Source: Anaerolineae bacterium (GTDB lineage Bacteria > Chloroflexota > Anaerolineae > Anaerolineales > RBG-16-64-43). Taken from it: a DNA stretch of 33,651 bases. Positions 17,764-26,400 of the stretch are shown in pieces; positions within the stretch are counted from its first letter, which is position 1; each line of letters begins with the position of its first letter. The translations under genes and the position numbers were made by a program. The stretch spans positions 29,885 to 63,535 of the forward strand of contig PLND01000031.1 in the NCBI GenBank assembly GCA_003141675.1, in the 5' to 3' direction. A model generated the notes under the pieces. The model was not told where the DNA came from and did not search any database. It saw only the letters and a program-made list of their open reading frames with translations.

Positions 17764-18446
17764 AACCGGGTGCTGCTGGGATCATCGCGCTGGACGGACC
17801 GGCGGCTTCCGGGAAGACGACCATCGGCCGCATGCTGGCCGCGCGTCTGGCGTATCTTTTTTTCGACACCGGAGTGATGTACCGGACGGTCGCGCTCGCG
17901 GCGTATCAAAGCGGGGTGGATCCGACCGATGAAGCGGCGATTTCTGCGCTGGCGGAAAAAATCGTGATCGACGTGCTGCCGCCCGCGGATGGAGATGGCC
18001 GGACCAGCACGGTCCTGCTCGATGGGGAGGACGTCTCCTGGGCGATCCGCGAGCCGGTGGTCGATGCGACTGTCTCGCAGATATCGGCCTACCGCCGGGT
18101 GCGCGCGGCGATGGTGGCCCAGCAGCGGAAGATCGGCCTGCGCGGGAAGGTCGTGATGGTGGGGCGCGACATCGGCACGGTAGTCCTGCCGGAGGCGGAT
18201 CTCAAAGTATATCTGGATGCGTCGCTAGCGGAGCGTTCCCGGCGGCGGTTCGCCGAGCTGCAATCGCGCGGGGGGAAGCAGACGCTGCAGGAAGTGCAAA
18301 CGGGCTTGGCTCGCAGGGATGAGGTGGATTCCGGACGCGACCTCTCGCCGCTGCACCCGGCCGAGGATGCAGTGATTATTGATACTACCGCGATGACGCC
18401 GGAGAAAATTCTAAAAAAAATCGAATCGTTGTTTGAAAATAATTGA
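17760..18446 (+). CDS. cmk: Cytidylate kinase
   Basis: Phosphorylates CMP and dCMP to the diphosphates using ATP in the cytoplasm; part of pyrimidine salvage and CTP supply. The P-loop is GPAASGKTT (13-21), followed by DTGVMYRTVALAAYQ, the central GRDIGTVVLPEADLKVYLDAS and the lid-region Arg cluster (ERSRRRF). The length, 228 aa, is normal. Its ATG overlaps the stop of the preceding membrane protein, making it the last gene of the glycosylation cluster. The linkage may be incidental or may support nucleotide supply for lipid and sugar carriers. No terminator is evident after it. Confidence 0.95.
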   Translation: MKPGAAGIIALDGPAASGKTTIGRMLAARLAYLFFDTGVMYRTVALAAYQSGVDPTDEAAISALAEKIVIDVLPPADGDGRTSTVLLDGEDVSWAIREPVVDATVSQISAYRRVRAAMVAQQRKIGLRGKVVMVGRDIGTVVLPEADLKVYLDASLAERSRRRFAELQSRGGKQTLQEVQTGLARRDEVDSGRDLSPLHPAEDAVIIDTTAMTPEKILKKIESLFENN

Positions 18447-18581
18447 GTTGGATAGCGGGGAGAATGGATCTTCTTTTGCTGGAATACGGGAATGAATTTT
18501 TCCAAAGGTATTCCGAATTTGATCTCAAAAAAGCTTAAATCAGCGATGCAAATCCTTTACGCTTAATAACCTATTCCCCCT

Positions 18582-18610
18582 TTCACCAAAATCCAAAAAT
18601 GAGGCATAAT
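18582..18610 (+). promoter_or_regulatory. Predicted sigma-70-type promoter for plsC
   Basis: TTCACC (-35, 18582-18587) and CATAAT (-10, 18605-18610) are separated by 17 bp and match consensus at four and five of six positions. The expected start near 18617 leaves a leader of about 95 bases that contains the ATCCG-type repeat. Confidence 0.5.
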
Positions 18611-18660
18611 ATATTGGTATTGGGTTATTTTCCGGATCGATTATTTATCAAGGTATTTCA

Positions 18661-18691
18661 GCGCAATCCGGATAATCCGCGCAATCCGCGG
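18661..18691 (+). repeat. ATCCG-type dispersed repeat, copy 1
   Basis: A 31-bp element built of three AATCC(G) words (AATCCGGAT, AATCCGCGC, AATCCGCGG). Diverged copies lie at 32435-32465 (opposite orientation) and 32495-32524. Here it lies in the predicted plsC leader, 20 bases before the ATG. Confidence 0.6.
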
Positions 18692-18710
18692 ACGAGATAG
18701 AAGGAAGCAT

Positions 18711-19421
18711 ATGGCATCCAAAAGAGATTATCTCCATCGACAATGGGAGCCCATCCGCAACGTTCTTCGCTTCCTCATGGGCCACGTCGGTTTCCGCTAC
18801 CTGGCCAAGATCGATTCCGTCGAAGGCGTGGAGATGGTGCCCGAAAAGGGCCCCGGGATCATCATGTTCAACCACATAGCCTTCATCGATGGCATCGCGA
18901 TTCTCTCCACCCTCAAGCGCAACGCGGTGCCGCTGGTGAAAACCGAAGCCGGAGCCATCCCGTTCTGGGGGATATTCCCCGCGCTGTGGGGCGCCATTCC
19001 CATCCGGCGCGGTGAGTTTGACCGCCGCGCGTTGGAACAGGCCTTGGCCGTTTTGAATTCCGGCGAGTTACTCATGATCGCGCCAGAAGGCCACCGCAGT
19101 CCGGCGCTGATCGAGGGCAAAGAGGGGTTGGCATACATCGCCGCACGAACCAAGGCGCCGATCATCCCCGCGGTCATCGAAGGCAGCGAGGGGTTCCCTT
19201 CCTTGGATCCCAGACGCTGGTCGCAGCCCGGCGCGCGAATCCGCTTCGGTAAACCGTTCAGGTTCCGCTTGCCAAAGGGCCGCATACCGCGCGAGTGGCT
19301 GCGCAAGATGACCGACGAGGCGATGTATCGACTGGCTTCGCTGCTCCCGCCCGTACGCCGCGGCGTATATGGCGATCTTCGCCTGGCGACGACCGATACG
19401 ATTGAATTCCTCTCTCCGTGA
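18711..19421 (+). CDS. plsC: 1-acyl-sn-glycerol-3-phosphate acyltransferase family protein
   Basis: A membrane-associated acyltransferase that would convert lysophosphatidic acid to phosphatidic acid in phospholipid synthesis. The family H-x4-D motif is NHIAFIDG (H55, D60). GAIPIRRGEFDRRAL is the glycerol-phosphate-binding region, APEGHRSP (E126-R129) is a variant of the EGTR block, and PIIPAVIEG is the last block. The length, 236 aa, is typical. AGAAGGAAG lies just before the ATG. The stop overlaps the GTG start of the next gene (GTGA). The acyl donor cannot be told from sequence. Confidence 0.9.
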   Translation: MASKRDYLHRQWEPIRNVLRFLMGHVGFRYLAKIDSVEGVEMVPEKGPGIIMFNHIAFIDGIAILSTLKRNAVPLVKTEAGAIPFWGIFPALWGAIPIRRGEFDRRALEQALAVLNSGELLMIAPEGHRSPALIEGKEGLAYIAARTKAPIIPAVIEGSEGFPSLDPRRWSQPGARIRFGKPFRFRLPKGRIPREWLRKMTDEAMYRLASLLPPVRRGVYGDLRLATTDTIEFLSP

Positions 19422-20785
19422 GCCAAAATCCTTTTCCGGCAAAGTCGAAAGGGGGTCTGATATCGGCCGTCGGGCGGGGGAGCCTGGCGGCGAAGGTCGG
19501 CATCCGCCCGGGCGACCGGCTCCTCGAAGTCAATGGCCATCCCGTCGAGGACGTCATCGACGTGCAGTATCACTCCGCCGATGACGTCCTCTCCTTTACA
19601 TGGAAAAGGGGCGGCCGGATTCTGACCGGCGAGGGCCGACGGACCACGCGCTCAACCCTCGGTCTGGATTTCGTTCATCCCACGTTCGACACCGACATCC
19701 GCCGCTGCAACAACCGATGCCCGTTTTGCTTCGTTGTCCAGATGGCTCCGGGCATGCGCCGTACGCTGCATATCAAGGACGACGATTACCGCTATTCCTT
19801 CCTCTATGGGCATTTCGTCACGTTGACCAATCTTTCCGAGCACGACTGGAGCCGCATCGCCCAGCAGCGCCTCTCGCCGCTTTACGTCTCGGTCCACGCC
19901 ACCGAGCCGGAAGTGCGCGAGAAAATCCTGGGCAACCCGAAAGCGGGCGATATCCTCGAGCGATTGCGGTTCCTTGCCGAGAACCACATCGAGGTTCACA
20001 CGCAGGTTGTGCTTACGCCGGGCTGGAACGATGGGGAACATCTGGAACGCACGCTGCGGGATCTGGCGGGCCTATATCCCTCGATCCGTTCCTGTTCGGT
20101 CGTCCCGGTCGGTGTGACGCGGTTTCAAAAGAACGGCATCCGGCCGTACGATCCCTTGTCGATGGAGACGGTGATTCGACAGGTGGAGGCGGCACAGCAG
20201 GATTTTCTCCATCGGTTGGGATCGCGCTTTGCGTTCCTCACCGACGAATGGTATCTGGGTGCCGGCACTCCGGTACCGCCGCTGGATTCCTATGAGGAAA
20301 TCGACTTGCGCGAAAACGGTCTGGGGCTGACGAGGAATTTTCTGGAAGATTGGAACGCGGTCAAACACAGGCTCCCCAAATTAAAAAAAGAATTCAAAAA
20401 ATCGGGAGCCACGCTGGTCACCGGCAAGTTATTTCAAAAAACGCTGGAATCGGCCGCAGAGGAATTCTCCGGCCTGACCGGAATTCCATTGACCATTGTC
20501 GGTGTAGCCAACCACTGTTTCGGAGAGACGGTCACCGTGGCCGGATTGCTTACCGCGCGCGATGTGATTGACTCGCTCAAGGGGAAGGAAGGGACCGGTC
20601 CCGTACTGCTGCCGCAAATCATGTTCTGCCATCCCGGGACGATCGCATTGGATGATCTCTCCCCGCTGGACGTCGCCCGCGCTGTCGGCTCGGATGTTTA
20701 TCTCGTCGATACGATGAACGGAGTGGCGGATACTTTTTTTGGAAAAAATTCACTTCGGTTCGGAGCGCGGAGCAACCGAAAATAA
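19418..20785 (+). CDS. DUF512 protein: PDZ domain + radical-SAM-like domain
   Basis: A 455-aa protein of the conserved DUF512 family, whose function is unknown. A PDZ-like domain (about 10-70, with GSLAAKVGIRPGDRLLEVNG) precedes a radical-SAM-like domain with a Cys cluster CNNRCPFC (C97, C101, C104; a C-x3-C-x2-C pattern that could bind a 4Fe-4S cluster), LYVSVHATEPEVREKILGN and the C-terminal DUF512 region with TGIPLTIVGVANHCFGETVTVAGLL. The start is a GTG at 19418 that overlaps the plsC stop, so translational coupling is likely. It ends in a C/G-run hairpin shared with the converging histidine kinase gene. Relatives are often linked with lipid genes or the GTPase gene der; der is not in this window. 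Confidence 0.9.
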   Translation: MSQNPFPAKSKGGLISAVGRGSLAAKVGIRPGDRLLEVNGHPVEDVIDVQYHSADDVLSFTWKRGGRILTGEGRRTTRSTLGLDFVHPTFDTDIRRCNNRCPFCFVVQMAPGMRRTLHIKDDDYRYSFLYGHFVTLTNLSEHDWSRIAQQRLSPLYVSVHATEPEVREKILGNPKAGDILERLRFLAENHIEVHTQVVLTPGWNDGEHLERTLRDLAGLYPSIRSCSVVPVGVTRFQKNGIRPYDPLSMETVIRQVEAAQQDFLHRLGSRFAFLTDEWYLGAGTPVPPLDSYEEIDLRENGLGLTRNFLEDWNAVKHRLPKLKKEFKKSGATLVTGKLFQKTLESAAEEFSGLTGIPLTIVGVANHCFGETVTVAGLLTARDVIDSLKGKEGTGPVLLPQIMFCHPGTIALDDLSPLDVARAVGSDVYLVDTMNGVADTFFGKNSLRFGARSNRK

Positions 20786-20817
20786 ACCCCCCGGGGCGGG
20801 GGGGGGGAATCGATTTA
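20783..20817. terminator. C/G-run hairpin between converging genes, possible bidirectional terminator
   Basis: AATAAA, CCCCCC (20787-20792), GGGGC, a run of ten G (20798-20807), then AATCGATTTATT. The C and G runs can pair, and the A-rich left and T-rich right flanks extend the symmetry. It fills the 32-bp gap between the DUF512 stop and the end of the - strand histidine kinase. Confidence 0.5.
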
Positions 20818-22098
20818 TTATTCCTTACTGTCGTCTGTCAATTGGCCGGTGTTTCGCGCGGGAGGAATGACCGGCAGGCAAATCGTGAAAGTGGATCCCT
20901 CCCCGACCCGGCTCTTGACATCAAGCTTTCCGTGGTGACTTTCGATAATATATTTTGAAATATATAATCCCAGGCCAGTGCCTCGGGCCAGTCCCGTTCC
21001 TTCCTGAGACCGGAAGAATCTTTCGAAGAGGTGCGGCAGGCCTTCGTCGGAGATTCCCTTGCCGGTATCCGAGACCTCGATGTAGACGCTATCCTGGTTT
21101 TTTCCGGAACCATGGTACGCCCGGAGAACTATTTCCCCGTTGGGGCAGTTGTATTTCACCGCGTTGTTGAGCAAATTCAAGAGGGCCTGTTTTATCTTCG
21201 CCCGGTCGGCGGTGACATCCAGCGGATCGCGGATCATATCCTGGCGGAAGAGCAACCCTTGAGCGTGCACCAAAGGGGAGATGATTTCCACGCATTCGGA
21301 AACGAGCGCCGCGGCGGAAAACCGTTCGAGCTGCAGGTGCGCCCGCCCGGATTCCAACCGTGCCAGATCCAGATAATCGTCGGTCAATTCGTTGAGCCGT
21401 TGAATCTCCTGCCGGAACGTGGAGAGGACCGAATGGCGCTGGGACTCGCTGAGATCCTGGCGGTCCAGCAGGGCGGAGGCTGTGGCGAGTGCGGCCAGGG
21501 GTGTACGGATTTCGTGCACTAGTTCGGCGATCAGGTCACTTTGGCGGAAGAGGCGCAGGTTGTCCATGACGGCGGCGGCCTGCCCGGCCAGGGCTTCCAA
21601 CGCGGAAAAATCCTCCGGTTCGAAATCCGCTTGTGATTTATTGATCGCCTCGAGCACTCCGACTGAATTGCCTTTGCTTTTCAACGGGACGGCGAGGATG
21701 GATTTCGGATGGATCGGCGCAAAGGCTGTGAATTCGAAATAGGGACTCTTCGGCTGCCCGGAGGAAGCACCAATGAGGAGCGGTGATCCGGAGGTCAACA
21801 CTTTTCCTGCCAGGCTGCCTTCCTTTGGAATGGATTGGTTTTTAAACGTGGCTGGATTCAGATTTGTGGCCGAAACAACCTGCAGGTCGCCGCTGACCGG
21901 ATCCAAGAGCATCAGAACGGCTGCCTCGCATTCCATAAGCGCCATGCTGCCGTCGATGACCTGCGAATAAATATCCTCCATCTGGACGGTGGAGGCCAGG
22001 CGGTGGATGAGTTCCAGCAGCTTCGCGTAACGCCGCAGAAGGGTCGGGTAATTGCGGATCGCGGTGTCGGGGCCGGTGGTGGATTTTTCGGGAGGCAT
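20818..22098 (-). CDS. GAF-domain sensor histidine kinase
   Basis: A soluble two-component sensor kinase of 426 aa. A GAF domain occupies about residues 25-185 (EAAVLMLLDPVSG, SILAVPLKSKGNSVGVLEAINK) and would bind a small ligand. The HisKA helix carries the phosphorylated H195 in LVHEIRTPLAALATASALL. The HATPase domain has N-box NLLNNAVKYN, G1 SDTGKGIS, an F-box LFERFFR and G2 GTGLGLYISK. No transmembrane segment is present. I chose the ATG at 22098; a TTG at 22110 in the same frame is possible, and neither has a strong ribosome site. It lies downstream of the receiver-CpaE gene on the same strand with a gap of 12-24 bases, so the two probably form an operon, and that receiver is a natural partner. 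Confidence 0.92.
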   Translation of the reverse strand: MPPEKSTTGPDTAIRNYPTLLRRYAKLLELIHRLASTVQMEDIYSQVIDGSMALMECEAAVLMLLDPVSGDLQVVSATNLNPATFKNQSIPKEGSLAGKVLTSGSPLLIGASSGQPKSPYFEFTAFAPIHPKSILAVPLKSKGNSVGVLEAINKSQADFEPEDFSALEALAGQAAAVMDNLRLFRQSDLIAELVHEIRTPLAALATASALLDRQDLSESQRHSVLSTFRQEIQRLNELTDDYLDLARLESGRAHLQLERFSAAALVSECVEIISPLVHAQGLLFRQDMIRDPLDVTADRAKIKQALLNLLNNAVKYNCPNGEIVLRAYHGSGKNQDSVYIEVSDTGKGISDEGLPHLFERFFRSQEGTGLARGTGLGLYISKYIIESHHGKLDVKSRVGEGSTFTICLPVIPPARNTGQLTDDSKE

Positions 22099-22122
22099 AC
22101 GTTGCGCCAAGCGGTTCGCGGC

Positions 22123-23271
22123 TCAGGAACGGGCTTTGGACATGATCCGGTCAGTGACCTGGCGGATCTGGTCGGAGACCATCGCGTTCGGGTCGCGGAC
22201 CACGATCGGCACGCCGCTTTCCGCCGATTGGTAGGCGAGTTCCGGAGCGGGGGTGATCATTCCGATTACCGGCTGGCCGAGAATCTCCTCGATTTTGGCC
22301 CGCGCCATTTGCAGGCTGGAGCGCTCGCGGTTGACCAGGACGAAGTCGACTTTGGATTGTGCCAGGCCGAGGGTTTGCAGATCCGTTACCAGCGCCTTGG
22401 CCATCGTAACCGTGTGGCGCATCGGTTCCACTAGGATGATGACGTGGTCGGAGGCCATAAGCAGCTTGGCGCTAATTTCGGTCAGGCCGTTGCCCAGATC
22501 GATCAATAGGTTTTGGGTCATCCCCGCAAGGACGCGAGCAATCGCCTCGATCCGCGCCGACTGTTGGATCATGGCGAAATCGTGCGGTTCGAATGAACTT
22601 AAAAGCGATCGCAACCCGGAAGGATGGCCGACGATTTCCTTCTCCACGATTGCAGTAGTGATCGGCTCGGGATTGTTCTGCATTAAAGCCGTTAGGCCGG
22701 AGGGTTTGTTGATCCCCAGCAACGCACCCGCGATTCCCAACCCTGGACGGAGCTCCAGCAGGATCACGTCCTGTTTGCGGCTCGCCATGGTCACGGCGAT
22801 ATTCACTGCAAGCGTGCTGGTGCCAAGCCCACCCTTGGCGCCGATCACGCAAACCATATGCGCCTTTTTGGCGGGAAGAGCGGCGGCGGAGGAGGCCTGC
22901 CGGCTACGGCCGAGCAGCGCCTTGACGTGGGCCAACAGTTCCGCGGGATGGGTCGGTTTGGGGAGGTAGTCGTCGGCGCCGGCCTCAAATCCTTGTACTT
23001 TGTCGTCCACCTGGGTTTTTGCGGTGAACATCAAAATCGGGGTGGTTTTGAAGGCGGGATCGGAGCGGATCCGACGGCAAACTTCGAACCCGTCGATGTC
23101 GGGCATCATCACGTCCAACAGGATGAGGTCCGGTTTTTCGGCGGGTACTTTGGAGAGCGCCTGGGTGCCGTTGATCGCTGCGACGATGGTATACCCTTGG
23201 CGTTGCAGCATCATCCCGACTAGTTTTAGGGTGTCAAGATCGTCATCGACGACGAGAATTTTTTCCGCCAT
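22123..23271 (-). CDS. Response regulator receiver fused to CpaE/TadZ/MinD-like ATPase
   Basis: A 382-aa fusion. Residues 1-118 form a CheY-like receiver with D10/D11, phosphoacceptor D53 (LLDVMMPD), T83 and K105 all in place. After a short Ala/Ser linker comes a ParA/MinD-type domain (about 137-380). Its deviant Walker A is GAKGGLGTST (144-153), with signature lysine K146 kept but Thr at the usual second lysine, as in CpaE/TadZ proteins. The next motif is LLELRPGLG, where an Asp is usual, and LLIDLGNGL is the Walker B-like strand. Such proteins localise complexes, classically Tad pili, but no pilus gene is in the window. The start at 23271 gives the canonical receiver N-terminus MAEKILVVDDD, preceded by GGGAGA; an upstream extension in frame would overlap the divergent gene. 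Confidence 0.92.
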   Translation of the reverse strand: MAEKILVVDDDLDTLKLVGMMLQRQGYTIVAAINGTQALSKVPAEKPDLILLDVMMPDIDGFEVCRRIRSDPAFKTTPILMFTAKTQVDDKVQGFEAGADDYLPKPTHPAELLAHVKALLGRSRQASSAAALPAKKAHMVCVIGAKGGLGTSTLAVNIAVTMASRKQDVILLELRPGLGIAGALLGINKPSGLTALMQNNPEPITTAIVEKEIVGHPSGLRSLLSSFEPHDFAMIQQSARIEAIARVLAGMTQNLLIDLGNGLTEISAKLLMASDHVIILVEPMRHTVTMAKALVTDLQTLGLAQSKVDFVLVNRERSSLQMARAKIEEILGQPVIGMITPAPELAYQSAESGVPIVVRDPNAMVSDQIRQVTDRIMSKARS

Positions 23272-23302
23272 ACGATTCGGTCTCCCGGCATTAATCTTTA
23301 GA

Positions 23303-23332
23303 AGTGTACTATCTTTATTCTTGTCAGACAAG
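23303..23332 (-). promoter_or_regulatory. Possible - strand promoter and palindrome upstream of the receiver-CpaE gene
   Basis: On the - strand TTGTCT (23331-23326) and TACACT (23308-23303) are spaced 17 bp and match consensus at four of six positions each. The -35 lies inside a perfect palindrome, CTTGTC-A-GACAAG (23320-23332), a candidate operator in the 150-bp gap between two divergent signalling genes. Confidence 0.35.
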
Positions 23333-23372
23333 TCCCGGCGAGCGTAAAAAGGCCGGAAGATCATTCCTGCAA

Positions 23373-23378
23373 TATAAT
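23373..23378 (+). promoter_or_regulatory. Consensus -10 box for the large histidine kinase gene
   Basis: A perfect TATAAT lies only one base before an ATG at 23380. Transcription from it would begin near 23385, which argues for translation from the next ATG at 23425, preceded by GGGGAAGCAGGGA. I see no good -35 box. Confidence 0.35.
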
Positions 23379-23424
23379 CATGCCGGAAGCGAATTCTTTC
23401 ATTGCGGGGAAGCAGGGATTCTTC

Positions 23425-26400
23425 ATGACCTTCGAGGTATGGCTTTCCTCTCCCGCGGGTGTTCCGCTCCTGCCCGCGCAATTCCTTTGGACCGCCGTCC
23501 TGACCCTTCTACTGGCGCTGGCGGTTGCAAGGTCCGTTCCCCGGCGGGAGGAAATTCGCCCCGGACGCATACTTTTTTTCATCCTGGGCCTGCTCCTGGC
23601 CGTCCTGGCAGGAGGTTTGGCCATCCTTCGCTTTCCCGCGTCGGGACCCGCGACGGTTGCAGGAGTCCCGATGGCTGCTTTTCAGCCTGCCGCTGGGCTG
23701 CTCGACATCGCCCTTCTGTTGATGGCAGGCGCCTTGATCGGAAAATTCCCGGCGCTCGCATGCGGGCTGGTCCTCGGGGCGGTCCGATCGGTTTTTGACA
23801 CCCATTCGGTGTCCACGATTTTGGAGTACGGGCTGACGGGCTGGGCGATTGCCGAGTGCATGGGGCAGGATTATTCCGGGCGGCTGTTTTCCATCCTGCG
23901 CAGACCCTGGGGCGCGGCGCTCGGGTCGGCCGTCGTGCTGATCGCGCTACGGTTCGGGAGCGAGCTGGGTTCGGCACGGGGGGATTTGATCACGCTATTT
24001 GATTACGCGCTGGCGAGATTCCCCGGCTTGCTGCCGGCCGTTCTATTGGAATGTCTGGCCGGCGCGGCGGAGGTGGAAGGGATCCGGTTACTAGCGGGCT
24101 CCGCTTGGCCCGTGCCCAAACGGCTGAAGGCGACGCGCTATGAGCGCTCGCTGGCCTGGAAGGTCAGCTTGTGGTTGATCCTCCCGATCGCTTTCATGGC
24201 GGCGGCGTTGACCGCCATCGTGGTGATCGACACGCGATCCCAGGCGCGGCTGACCCTGCGTCAAGAAGTGTTGGGAGCGGTCCAGACTGCCCAGAGTGAT
24301 CTACCCGTGGCGATCACGACCGGGCACACGCTTCTGCAAGGCATGAGCTCCAGTCTGCCTTCGGGCATTCCGGATCGGGCCGCGATCGAATCCTATTTGG
24401 GCGACCGGCTGAGCCAGCCTCCGTTCTTTGAACAAATCGCCTTCCTCACGCCCGATGGAACGCCCTTCGCGGCATATCCTCCCAATACCGTTCCCTTCTG
24501 CCAGAGCGAGGAAGAAGCGCAGGGTTGCAGCCTCGCATTGCGCGGGATCGCTTGGGAGGGATGGCTGGCGCCCGACGCCAACGGAAAAACGTGGATTGCG
24601 TTCACCCAGCCGGTCTGGGATTCGGACGGTAAGGTTCGCGGGGCGCTCGTCGGACGGACCGCACTGGAAACCAATCCGCTTCTAAAAGCCATCCCCGCCG
24701 CGTTCCAATCTTTGACGGGCGGGCAGGGGATGTTCCTCGACGATACGAATCGTGTGCTCTACCCGTCGAATACGGAACCCTGGACTACGGATACGCTGGT
24801 GGAACAGGATAGTCAGGGCGGCGAATGGTTCCTGGGTTCGATGCCGGGCGGGGGTACGAGGCTTTCCTATTTGCTCCCGCTGGCATATCCAAAATGGAAG
24901 ATCGCCATCCGGGTTCCCGAGGCGTTCGCCTTTCGTACGGCCCTGGAGACCGGATTGCAGGTGGGGATCTTCGCTTTTTTCATGACCTTGCTGGTGGGCT
25001 TGCTGGCGCTTTTCATCGCCCACCAGATCACTTCACCCCTGCGCCAACTGGCGGAATCCGCCGGATTGATTGCGGCGGGGGATTTGGAACGGACGGTTAC
25101 TGTAACGGGGGAGGACGAGATGGGACGGCTCGGGAGATCTTTGGAATCCATGCGCCGCAGCCTGCGCCGACAGATGCGCGATCAGGAGATCCTGTTACAG
25201 GCGGTGCAAGGGATGACTTCGAGCCTCGATCTGGAACGGTCGATGGAAATTCTTCTGCGCAGCGTCCAGACGGCAACCGGGGCGCAGACGGTGCGGTTGG
25301 TGCTGGCGCCGTCGTTTCGCGGATCGTATCCGGTGGACCGTTTCTCACTTGGAGAGGAAGCCGCGGCGCTGGGATCGATCGACGAGCGGATCCTCGCGGC
25401 CGTCCGCGACGGACCGGGCGCAGGCCGGCAAACCCCCTTCACAGCCAATCGCAATTCGGGCACGGACGAGGGAATATTCGAACCGCTCCCCGGTACGGTC
25501 GGCGCGCTGATCGCTTTGCGGATCGCCAGCGCGAGTGCGTTCTATGGGGCGCTGTGCGTGGCTTATCGCGAACCGCAGGCGTTTGAGGAGGGTTTGCTCG
25601 AATTGTTGGCCGGGTTTGCCAACCAGGCTTCGCTGGCCATCACCAACGCCCGCCTGTTGGACGGCACCGAATACGAGCGCGAACGCCTGGCCGCCATTCT
25701 CGAGGCCATCCCGGAAGGGGTTCTGGTAGTGGATGCGGAAGATTGCCTGCAGTACGCCAACCCCACGGCCGAGGCGATGCTGGGAGCCGGATTGCTCGGG
25801 GTGGGGCGTCCGGTTGCGGAAAGCGTATCCCAACCGGATCTGGCGCGGCTCCTGGCGGAATCGGCCGTCGAGCCGCGCGTAATGGAATTTTCCGGCGCGG
25901 GAGGACGCCGATTGCAGGGGGTTGTGCGCAGCGTGCGCAGCGCCGACGGGGATGGAGTGTGGCAGGTGTGCGTGCTGCAAGATGTGACTTCCTTCCGCCA
26001 GCTTGACGAATTGAAAACGGAATTCGTGCACACCGTCAGCCACGACCTGCGCCGTCCTTTGACGATGATGGAAGGGCTGGTGCATATGATCGAAATGCTC
26101 GGCCCGCTCAACCCAGCTCAACAGGAATATGCCCGGCGGATCCGGCTTTCGGCTCAGGAAATGAACCGGCTGGTCAAGGACCTTCTGGACCTGGGCCGAG
26201 TCGAAAGCGGCGTGGAAATCCGACGCCTTCCGGTGCAGCTCCCGGCGATCATGGCGCGCGTTGTCGACGGGTTGAAACCGGAAGCGGCGGCCAACAGCGT
26301 AAAGCTGCGCGTAAAAATTCCGGAGTCGCTTCCGGATGTTCCCGCGGACGCCTCGCTCCTGGAGCGCGCGCTTGGCAACCTGATGGAAAACGCGATCCGC

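Noticed and set aside
22123-23271. Tad pilus locus
   Set aside because: Only the CpaE/TadZ-like fusion is present; no tadA, tadB, tadC, prepilin or secretin genes occur in the window.
23272-23481. N-terminal 70-residue extension of the receiver-CpaE protein
   Set aside because: It would overlap the divergent kinase gene and its residues are unlike any receiver N-terminus. MAEKILVVDDD at 23271 has a ribosome site.
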